From Macrostomum hystrix (lineage: Eukaryota; Platyhelminthes; Macrostomidae), in assembly GCA_950097015.1 (NCBI GenBank), contig CATNEN010000001.1:22063501-22127500 (forward strand): DNA of 64,000 bases, given 5' to 3'. Of the stretch, positions 35,031 through 47,000 are shown piece after piece. The notes under the pieces were generated by a model. The model was not told the DNA's origin. It searched no databases and saw nothing but the letters and a program-made list of their open reading frames with translations. Positions within the stretch are counted from its first letter, which is position 1. Every line of letters begins with the position of its first letter. The position numbers and the translations under genes are program-made.

Positions 35031-38000
35031 TCACCCAGTCAACAGGTAAAAGCACCAGTAGCACAGGTTGAACAATACGAACAGTGATGGGAAGGCCAGT
35101 CGCGAGTACTTGTCAATCTTGTTGACGTCCTTGATGCGCGGCACTCGACTGCGCAGGTCGCGCGCCCTCTGCCGGATGTTGCTTATCAGGCGATGCCGCC
35201 GCTTGGCGTGCTGCTGAGAATTAGATCCGTAGTGCTGCGAGTGGTAGTAATAGTGCTGCTGCTGTTGCTGCTGCTGCTGCTGACTTGAGTGAGTGTGGCG
35301 ATGGCGCAGCTGAGACCGGAGGCCGCCGTATCCAAGGCTGCCACTTCCAGCGAACAGGTAGCTTGGCCGGCTAATGTAGGGCAGGTGAGGACTCATTGGC
35401 GGGTACATAGGGATGGCCGGCTGCGGTGGCTGCGGTGTCCGCGCCTCCTCGGCCCTGTCCGGATCGTCCTCGGACGTTTCCACGTCAGCTTCCGCATCCG
35501 ACGCGTTCGGCGGTATCGAAGCGGAGGCTGAAGCTGTCGGTGACTCGTGGGGAGCATCCACCGCGGCTGAGCTGTTGAACTGTCGCTGGCGGCTCAATCC
35601 GGTGCCAACCCGGATGCCGATGATGGGAGACATCCGTGTCATTGTCATGCCCGCCGCGTTGCCAGGCAGATACTGCTGAAGATCGGGTGACAGGTTCGGG
35701 CTAGTGTTCATCCTCACTGAGAGACAATCGCAAAGTACATTTTCAATCATAAAAAAGTTTTTAGCACGGACAAAGGTCCTGTCTCAAAGGCATAAAGTAG
35801 CCGAGCAGAATTAGGCACATGTAAATCGTTGTAGTGATTTAGGCTTGAAGTGACTATGAAATAAAATTAGCGAAATAGTAATAAGAATTTCTCCGCAAGC
35901 CAGCATTTCGAGGGAAACGGCACAAGAATTTTCCTTCAAATTATAACTAACTTTTTCGCGTGCCTCTAGTGTATGGACATGTCCAATGGCGAATACGGCT
36001 CGCTATGACCCGGAGTTTTTGAAGTCTTTCAAATGTCATTTTCTTAACAGAGCCTAACAGTTTAACAAGGAACTGAAATTTACTCATTACAGTGAACTGA
36101 CTTTTAAATGACCCGGATAAAAGTTTCTCTAAAAATACTATCGGGAATAACTACCCGCAGTAGCAACATAGGGCTGTGGAATTTTCCATTCACTTGTTTG
36201 CGTGGCTTCAGTGCCAGCAACTGATAATAGTGGGCTGTGGAATTTTCCATTCACTTGTTTGCGTGGCTTCAGTGCCAGCAACTGATAATAGTGGGCTGTG
36301 GAATTTTCCATTCACTTGTTTGCGTGGCTTCAGTGCCAGCAACTGATAATAGTGGGCTGTGGAATTTTCCATTCACTTGTTTGCGTGGCTTCAGTGCCAG
36401 CAACTGATAATAGTGGGCTGTGAAATTTTCCATTCACTTGTTTGCGTGGCTTCAGTGCTGCAGCAACTGATAATAGTGGGCTATGGAATTTTCCATTCAT
36501 TTGTTTGCGTGGCTTCAGTGCCAGCAACTGATAATAGTGGGCTGTGGAATTTTCCATTCACTTGTTTGCGTGGCTTCAGTGCCAGCAACTGATAATAGTG
36601 GGCTATGGAATTTTCCATTCATTTGTTTGCGTGGCTTCAGTGCCAGCAACTGATAATAGTGGGCTGTGGAATTTTCCATTCCATTTTCCATGGCCTCACC
36701 GAGTTGTGAATGAAGCTGGTGTGCCCCAGGGTTTCCTCGCCGTCCTTCAACCGTTTCGCTTTCCGCTTGGCCCTGGCGCCCCAGTAAGTGTAGTTGACCA
36801 TGGCGTATTCCAGCAGAGCGGCGAACACAAACACGAAGCACATCACCAGGTAGATGTCTATGGCCTTCACGTAGCTGATTCGCGGCAGAGAGGAGCGAAC
36901 CCCAGTGCTAATGGTTGTCATCGTGAGTACGGTGGTGATTCCTGCGTAGTTTGGTTTGGGTTCGTTAAGTTTCCTCCGCGAATATAAATCTATTTTGTCT
37001 AACATTAAACTCGAACGTCTAACAGGTATCTCCATAGATATCTCCATCTTCTGACAGGTATCTCAGGTATCACCGCAAAAAATCGCAGCTAACTACTCAA
37101 GCAACTCACCCAGCGCCACTCTCGCTGACGTCGCCTCGTGGTTGATCCAGAAGGACACCCAGGAGAGCATGACAATCAGGATGGATGGCAGGTAGGTTTG
37201 GAACACGAAGAAGCCAACGTTGCGACGCAGCCGAAAGATCAGAGAGAGCCGCTGGTAAGCACCTGGGATGCAGGATCATTTGAGCGTAGCAATCATTTGA
37301 GCATAGCAATCATTTGAGCATAGCAATCATTTGAGCATAGCAATCATTTGAGCATAGCAATCATTTGAGCATAGCAATCATTTGAGCATAGCAATCATTT
37401 GAGCATAGCAATCATTTGAGCATAGCAATCATTTGAGCATAGCAATCATTTGAGCATAGCAATCATTTGAGCATAGCAATCATTTGAGCATAGCAATCAT
37501 TTGAGCATGGCAATGTACTGATAAGTCTGGCTGACTGGTAATCCTAATACGTATTTTTCATGACTCACCCTACTCACCCTGACTGTCACTCCCACCGTCA
37601 CTCCCACCGTCACTCCCACCGTCACTCCCACTGTCACTCCCACCGTCACTCTGACTGTCACTATTACTGTCACTCACACTGTCACTTTCACTGTCACTCT
37701 CACCGTCACTCACACTGTCACTCTCACCGTCACTCACACTGTCACTCTCACCGTCACTCACACTGTCACTCTCACCGTCACTCACACTGTCACTCTCACC
37801 GTCACTCACACTGTCACTCTCACCGTCACTCACACTGTCACTCTCACTGTCACTCTCACCGTCACTCACACTGTCACTCTCACCGTCACTCTCACTGTCA
37901 CTCTCACTGTCACTCTCACTGTCACTCTCACCGTCACTCTCACTGATTCTCTTGCGAAAATGTCACTTTTATCTGCAGTTTCGCTTCATTTAGAGATTAA

Positions 38001-41000
38001 CTCCAGTTCATTAACTGATTGCAAACAATGAAAAAAGGTCACGCGACTGTTTGAGCTGGAAACAATGGATCTAATGGTATTAGTGTGAATAAAATGTATA
38101 TATTTTTAACAATTTTCAGGACCTAACACAGCGAGTTGCTGCATTCAAATCTAATTTGCGCTAACTTCCTGTACCAGCAACTAGAGTGGCAGAACAGTAC
38201 AATGCACCACATTGTTCTCTGACAAATTACAAGGTCCTGGTCAATGACTTTTTTATACTTTTCAACGTCCGATGCGATAATTTGCTTTTTTACTGTTCTC
38301 TTCTAACTTCTTCTCATAAAACAATAATACGAGCTAATTGATTTCACCTGCCCCCAATCGGGTCGGATGTGCAGCCGACAGCACAGCCCCAGCTAATGCG
38401 CGGCGCATCTGAAGGCTGCGTACGGCTGTTCAGTCCATGGACTGGGGGACGCCACACCCACCCTCAATTATCCCTGATAATGCTGGTACCCATTTAACAG
38501 CTGGGTGAGCTGAATCAATGCAGAGTTAAGTGTCTTGCAAAAGGGCACTTATTGTTCCAGTGGAGTCGGGAATCGAACCCCCGACCTTCAAATCGTGAGT
38601 CCGACGCTCTAACCACTAGGCTACAACCTCGTCTGATCTTCTTCTTATCAACTGACCTGTCATTCTGATCACTCTGATCCCAACAATTAGTCCTCACTCA
38701 TTCCCAAAGCAGAGGGTCGCCCCTGTCTCACCAGTTGACAGCGAAATGGTGGTGGTGCCGACCTCAAAGTGCTCCAGCGTGAACTGCGGCATCTTTACTC
38801 GGTCGGCGCCGTCCACAGCCGACGGACCGTCCTTCCAGTGCATCGTGACATCCTCGGTGGGATATCCGTCTGGGGAGATTAAAGAAGCATTCGAGTTTGG
38901 GATAATTTTAGAGCTGGTATTTTTTTATTTGGGTCATTTGAAAATTGGGATATTCAGAGAATCGGGATATTCAGAGAATTGGGATATTTAGAGAATTGGG
39001 ATATTTAGAGAATTGGGATACTCAGAGAATTGGGATATCTAGAGAATTGGGATATTCAGAGAATTGGGATATTCAGAGAATTGGGATATTCAGAGAATTG
39101 GGATATTTAGAGAGTTGGGATATTCAGAGAATTGGGATATTCAGAGAATTGGGATATTTAGAGAATTGGGATATTTAGAGAATTGGGATATTCAGAGAAT
39201 TGGGATATTCAGAGAATTGGGATATTTAGAGAATTGGGATTTTCAGAGAATTGGGATATTTAGAGAATTGTGATTTTCAGAGAATCGGGATATTTAGAGA
39301 ATTGGGATATTTAGAGTATTGGGATATTTAGAGAATTGAGATATTCAGAGAATTAGGATATTCAGAGAATTAGAATATTTAGAGAATTGGGATATTCAGT
39401 GAATCGGGATATTCAGAGAATTGGGATATTCAGAGAACTGGGTTATTCAGAGAATTGGGATATTCAGAGAATTGGGATATTTAGAGAATTGGGATATTTA
39501 GAGAATTGGGATATTCCGAGAATTGGGATATTTAGAGAATTGGGATATTCAGAGAATTGGGATATTCAGAGAATTGGGATATTTAGAGAATTGGGATATT
39601 TAGAGAATTGGGATATTTAGAGAATTGGGATATTCAGAGAATTGGGATATTCAGAGAATTGAGATATTCAGAGAATTGGGATATTCAGAGAATTGGGATA
39701 TTTGGAGAATTGGGATATTTGGAGAATTGGGATATTTGGAGAATTGGGATATTTAAAGAATTGGGATATTCAGAGAACTGGGATATTTATAGAATTGGGA
39801 TATTTAAAGAGAATTGGGATATTTAGAGAATTGGGATATTCAGTGAATTGGGATATTCAGTGAATTGGGATATTCAGTGAATTGGGCTATTCAGTGAATT
39901 GGGATATTCAGAGAATTGGGATATTCAGAGAATTGGGATATTCAGAGAATTGGGATATTCAGAGAATTGGGATATTCAGAGAATTGGGATATTTAGAGAA
40001 TCGGGATATTCAGAGAATTGGGATATTTAGTGAATTGGGATATTTAGAAAATTGGGATATCTTGTGATTTAGGGAATTTTTGGGAATCGGGATGTTTTGA
40101 GAATTGGCATCGTTTTTTAACAGTGATATTTTCTTTTCGGAAATTAAATCTGATTACGCGTTATGGGCCATCTGGAAGGTATTTTTAGCTTCGCCCAATT
40201 TGATCACAAAGTGTCAGGTGGCTGAAATTTCTCGCAAGAAAGGAAAACATTATTTTGTGTTGGAATCGGTTGCTCAGTCAGTGCGGTGCGTCTTGAGCAC
40301 TGCCGACCAGAAATGGGGATGGATTTGTCATCTGCCGCGCATAAATTTGCCGAGAAAAACTCGGCCTGAATAATTGACGACGGCACTGAGATGGAAACAT
40401 GCTCAGCCAACATTGTCACCCGGAGCGAATCTGTCTTGTCTACTGGAGATCGGGAAATTTATCCCCCCTTCCCAATCCCTCGGCAGTCACTCACAGCTCT
40501 CAATCTCCACTGTGCAATTCTGCACATCCAGCGGGTAATAGTGCAGATCCATCATGCAGGCCAAGGTGGTTGTGAACCTGCAATGTTTGATTGGTGACGA
40601 GACTCACTCTTCTCACCTTCCAGTATTCAGCTTTTATTTGTAAAGCTTAGACTTGCTGCTTCGCTTATCTTGATGATAGCCACACTCTCCTGTCACTCAC
40701 CTGTCACTCTCCTGTCACTCTCCTGTCACTCTCCTGTCACTCTCCTGTCACTCTCCTGTCACTCTTCGGTCACTCACCTGTCACTCTCTTGTCCCTCTCC
40801 TGTCACTCACCTGTCACTCACCTGTCACTCACCTGTCACTCTCCTGTCACTCTCCTGTCACTCTCCTGTCACTCTCCTGTCACTCACCTGTCACTCTCCT
40901 GTCACTCTCCTATCACTCTCCTGTCACTCTCCTGTCACTCTCCTGTCACTCTCCTGTCACTCTCCTGTCACTCTCCTGTCACTCTTCGGTCACTCCTTTG

Positions 41001-44000
41001 TCACTTTCGTGTTACTCTCCTGTCATCACTCACCTGTCACTCACCTGTCACTCTTCTGTCACGCTCCTTTGTCACTCTCCTGTGATTTCTCTCTCCTATC
41101 ACTCTTCTGTCACTCTCCTGTTACTATCATGTCACTCTCCTGTTACTATCATGTCACTCTCCTGTTACTATCATGTCATTCATCTGTCATTCTCCTGTTA
41201 CTATCATGTCACTCATCTGTTACTCATCTGTTACTATCATATCACTCATCTGTCACTCATCTGTTACTATCATGTCACTCTCCTGTTACTATCATGTCAC
41301 TCATCTGTCACTCTCCTGTTACTATCATGTCACTCATCTGTCATTCTCCTGTTACTATCATGTCACTCATCTGTTACTCATCTGTTACTATCATATCACT
41401 CATCTGTCACTCATCTGTTACTATCATGTCACTCTCCTGTTACTATCATGTCACTCATCTGTCACTCTCCTGTTACTATCATGTCACTCATCTGTCACTC
41501 TCCTGTTACTATCATGTCACTCATCTTTCACTCTCCTGTTACTATCATGTCACTCATCTGTCACTCATATGTTACTATCATGTCACTCATCTGTCACTCA
41601 TCTGTTACTATCATGTCACTCTCCTGTTACTATCATGTCACTCATCTGTCACTCTCCTGTTACTATCATGTCACTCATCTGTCACTCATCTGTTATTATC
41701 ATGTCACTCATCTGTTACTCATCTGTTACTATCATATCACTCATCTGTCACTCATCTGTTACTATCATGTCACTCTCCTGTTACTATCATGTCACTCATC
41801 TGTCACTCTCCTGTTACTATCATGTCACTCATCTGTCACTCTCCTGTTACTATCATGTCACTCATCTGTCACTCTCCTGTTACTATCATGTCACTCATCT
41901 GTCACTCTCCTGTTACTATCATGTCACTCATCTGTCACTCATCTGTTACTATCATGTCACTCTCCTGTTACTATCATGTCACTCATCTGTCACTCTCCTG
42001 TTACTATCATGTCACTCATCTGTCACTCATCTGTCACTCATCTGTCACTCATCTGTCCCTCTTCAGAATGAAAAACTGAAGAGAAGCAGACTGGAAATAA
42101 ACGATGAACAAATCGAAAAAGGGAATTAAAATCGATATTCAATAGCCGAAAAATCTACCAACAGACTGAGAACACCGAGCTCAAAATGTTGCTCACCTCA
42201 TGCCGTAGATGATCCTGCCGTCACCGTACAGGCGCACCATTTTGTTCTGCTCGGTGACATCGTGCAGAAACGAGTGCTTGTCATTGGCCAGGAAAGTGTC
42301 GGGCACCCAGATTCTGCTGGCGAACTCGCCTGTCAGTGTCATGGACTTGTTGGGATTATTTGTGTCAAATGCCAGCCGTTTGTCTGTCCAGTACTGGTTC
42401 AGGTACATTGTGATGGTGTAGTCCTGTGCGATGCGATGCGAAATGACACTTTTTTACCTCTTGTTATCGTGTACTTATTGCCAGCGAGAAGGCTATTCTG
42501 CCCATTTCGCCGACTCCAGAGCACACACTCACACAGATACTGTACGCAGGCACACACTCACACAGATACTGTACGCAGGCACACACTCACACAGATACTG
42601 TACGCAGGCACACACTCACACAGATACTGTACGCAGGCACACACTCACACAGATACTGTACGCAGGCACACACTCACACAGATACTGTACGCAGGCACAC
42701 ACTCACACAGATACTGTACGCAGGCACACACTCACACAGATACTGTACGCAGGCACAACTCACACAGATACTGTACGCAGGCACACACTCACACAGATAC
42801 TGTACGCAGGCACACACTCACACAGATACTGTACGCAGGCACACACTCACACAGATACTGTACGCAGGCACACACTCACACAGATACTGTACGCAGGCAC
42901 ACACTCACACAGATACTGTACGCAGGCACACACTCACACAGATACTGTACGCAGGCACACACTCACACAGATACTGTACGCAGGCACACACTCACACAGA
43001 TACTGTACGCAGGCACACACTCACACAGATACTGTACGCAGGCACACACTCACACAGATACTGTACGCAGGCACACACTCACACAGATACTGTACGCAGG
43101 CACACACTCACACAGATACTGTACGCAGGCACACACTCACACAGATACTGTACGCAGGCACACACTCACACAGATACTGTACGCAGGCACACACTCACAC
43201 AGATACTGTACGCAGGCACACACTCACACAGATACTGTACGCAGGCACACACTCACACAGATACTGTACGCAGGCACAACTCACACAGATACTGTACGCA
43301 GGCACACACTCACACAGATACTGTACGCAGGCACACACTTACAAAGATACTGTACGCAGGCACAACTCACACAGATACTGTACGCAGGCACACACTCACA
43401 CAGATACTGTACGCAGGCACACACTCACACAGATACTGTACGCAGGCACACACTCACACAGATACTGTACGCAGGCACACACTCACACAGATACTGTACG
43501 CAGGCACAACTCACACAGATACTGTACGCAGGCACACACTCACACAGATACTGTACGCAGGCACACACTCACACAGATACTGTACGCAGGCACACACTCA
43601 CACAGATACTGTACGCAGGCACACACTCACACAGATACTGTACGCAGGCACACACTCACACAGATACTGTACGCAGGCACACACTCACACAGATACTGTA
43701 CGCAGGCACACACTCACACAGATACTGTACGCAGGCACAACTCACACAGATACTGTACGCAGGCACACACTCACACAGATACTGTACGCAGGCACACACT
43801 CACACAGATACTGTACGCAGGCACACACTCACACAGATACTGTACGCAGGCACACACTCACACAGATACTGTACGCAGGCACACACTCACACAGATACTG
43901 TACGCAGGCACACACTCACACAGATACTGTACGCAGGCACACACTCACACAGATACTGTACGCAGGCACACACTCACACAGATACTGTACGCAGGCACAG

Positions 44001-47000
44001 TGGCGTAGCCAGGATTTTGTCTAGGGGGCGCCAATACCACATGGGGGCGCCACTACCACATGGAGGCGCCACTACCACATGGAGGCGCCACTACCACATG
44101 GGGGTGCCACTACCACATGGGGGCGCCACTACCACATGGGGGTGCCACTACCACATGGGGGCGCCACTACCACATGGGGGTGCCACTACCACATGGGGGC
44201 GCCACTACCACTATTTCGTCAACCGATTAGGGGGGCGTGGCCCCCCTTGCCCCCCTGGCAACGCCACTGCACAGGTGTGTAAATCTGCCCTGACTATCAT
44301 TGCACGACATGCCCCCAAGCCTTCTCTCCGCGTCTGCCGCCCTTGGTGCAAGAGGCAAACGCGTTAACCGCTCTGCCACTGACCCCCTTGAGAGTCTATC
44401 TATCAAGGGTTCCAGTTTTGTACATTTTATAAAAATACTAAAACTCAACAAGGATACTTTGGCTATCGGTCAAACCGGCACAGGGTATATTGGTTGGACA
44501 ATCATTGAAATTCAATTTCGTCACCAAATTGAAAGCTATATTTTTATTCTAGACTTGAGTTTACTCAAACACAAGAAACTTTTCAGTCCGGATCCCAAAT
44601 AATTTGCGTTCCCTATCAAGTCTCTAATCTAATTCGATTAGTGTTACAGGACAGGACGAAGCTATAGTTACTCGCCAAGAAGCTCTCGCCATGTCGATTT
44701 TGTTACTCCAGAGCGAACTTTTATTTCTTAGAAAAAACGCTGTATATGAGCGAGTTGCTTGACTATGTTTCTTAGAAAACTAGTGCAGACAATGAGCGAG
44801 CTGCTTGACTATGTTTCTTAGAAAACTAATGCAGAATATGAGCGAGTTGCTTGACTATGTTTCTTAGAAAACTAGTGCAGAATATGAGCGAGTTGCTTGA
44901 CTATGTTTCTTAGAAAACTAGTGCAGAATATGAGCGAGTTGCTTGACTATGTTTCTTAGAAAACTAGTGCAGAATATGAGCGAGCTGCTTGACTATGTTT
45001 CTTAGAAAACTAATGCAGACAATGAGCGAGTTGCTTGACTATGTTTCTTAGAAAACTAATGCGGACTATGAGCGAGTTGCTTGAATATGTTTCTTAGAAA
45101 ACTAGTGCAGAATATGAGCGAGCTGCTTCACTATGTTTCTTAGAAAACTAATGCACACTATGAGCGAGCTACTTGACTATGTTTCTTAGAAAACTAATGC
45201 ATACTATGAGCGAGCTGCTTGACTATGTTTCTTAGAAAACTAATGCACACTATGAGCGAGTTGCTTGACTATGTTTCTTAGAAAACTAATGCACACTATG
45301 AGCGAGTTGCTTGACTATGTTTCTTAGAAAACTGATGCGGACTATGAGCGAGCTGCTTGACTATGTTTCTTAGAAAACTAATGCAGACTATGAGCGAGCT
45401 ACTTGACTATGTTTCTTAGAAAACTAATGCATACTATGAGCGAGCTGCTTGACTATGTTTCTTAGAAAACTAATGCACACTATGAGCGAGCTACTTGACT
45501 ATGTTTCTTAGAAAACTAATGCATACTATGAGCGAGTTGCTTGACTATGTTTCTTAGAAAACTAATGCGGACTATGAGCGAGTTGCTTGAATATGTTTCT
45601 TAGAAAACTAGTGCAGAATATGAGCGAGCTGCTTCACTATGTTTCTTAGAAAACTAGTGCAGACTATGAGCGAGCTGCTTGACTATGTTTCTTAGAAAAC
45701 TAATGCAGACTATGAGCGAGCTACTTGACTATGTTTCTTAGAAAACTAATGCATACTATGAGCGAGCTGCTTGACTATGTTTCTTAGAAAACTAATGCAC
45801 ACTATGAGCGAGCTACTTGACTATGTTTCTTAGAAAACTAATGCATACTATGAGCGAGCTGCTTGACTATGTTTCTTAGAAAACTAATGCACACTATGAG
45901 CGAGTTGCTTGACTATGTTTCTTAGAAAACTAATGCACACTATGAGCGAGTTGCTTGACTATGTTTCTTAGAAAACTGATGCGGACTATGAGCGAGCTGC
46001 TTGACTATGTTTCTTAGAAAACTAATGCACACTATGAGCGAGTTGCTTGACTATGTTTCTTAGAAAACTAATGCATACTATGAGCGAGCTGCTTGACTAT
46101 GTTTCTTAGAAAACTAATGCACACTATGAGCGAGTTGCTTGACTATGTTTCTTAGAAAACTGATGCGGACTATGAGCGAGCTGCTTGACTATGTTTCTTA
46201 GAAAACTAATGCACACTATGAGCGAGTTGCTTGACTATGTTTCTTAGAAAACTAATGCACACTATGAGCGAGTTGCTTGACTATGTTTCTTAGAAAACTA
46301 ATGCAGACAATTAGCGAGTTGCTTGACTATGTTTCTTAGAAAACTGATGCGGACTATGAGCGAGCTGCTTGACTATGTTTCTTAGAAAACTGATGCGGAC
46401 TATGAGCGAGTTGCTTGACTATGTTTCTTAGAAAACTGATGCGGACTATGAGCGAGCTGCTTGACTATGTTTCTTAGAAAACTAATGCACACTATGAGCG
46501 AGTTGCTTGACTATGTTTCTTAGAAAACTGATGCGGACTATGAGCGAGCTGCTTGACTATGTTTCTTAGAAAACTGATGCGGACTATGAGCGAGCTGCTT
46601 GACTATGTTTCTTAGAAAACTAATGCACACTATGAGCGAGTTGCTTGACTATGTTTCTTAGAAAACTAATGCATACTATGAGCGAGTTGCTTGACTATGT
46701 TTCTTAGAAAACTAATGCATACTATGAGCGAGTTGCTTGACTATGTTTCTTAGAAAACTAATGCATACTATGAGCGAGTTGCTTGACTATGTTTCTTAGA
46801 AAACTGATGCGGACTATGAGCGAGTTGCTTGACTATGTTTCTTAGAAAACTAATGCATACTATGAGCGAGTTGCTTGACTATGTTTCTTAGAAAACTGAT
46901 GCAGACTATGAGCGAGCTGCTTGGACGTGCTTTCTAGAAAACCAACGCAGACTAAGGGAGAGAAGCTTCTACGTGCAAAGTTAGAATTAGCAGACGAGAG

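Larger units (their letters stand above)
42470..44397 (-). mobile_element. SINE-A copy split by a 29-bp array and a MITE
   Basis: Read on minus, the head lies at 44,270-44,397: CAGTGGCAGAGCGGTTAACG, CGTTTGCCTCTTGCACC, GAGAAGGCTTGGGGGC, GTCAGGGCAGATTTACACAC. The distal body lies at 42,470-42,525 (GAGTCGGCGAAATGGGCAGA, then CCTTCTCGCTGGC). Both halves match the intact copy at 58.6 kb and are in the right order and orientation. Between them are a 272-bp MITE and about 1.47 kb of tandem repeat whose unit is itself SINE-A sequence. It sits in GABA receptor intron 2. Confidence 0.9.

Noticed and set aside
37560-37946. His/Ser-rich protein (plus) or Ser-Asp-rich protein (minus)
   Set aside because: It is the translation of a 12-bp intronic array; both strands are open for the same trivial reason.
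40670-44367. Very long plus-strand open frames (hundreds of codons) of Leu/Ser/Cys/His or Thr/His-rich repeats
   Set aside because: They lie wholly in 11-bp and 29-bp arrays inside GABA receptor introns. The units lack stop codons and their lengths are not multiples of 3, so all frames stay open automatically. There are no splice signals or conserved domains.
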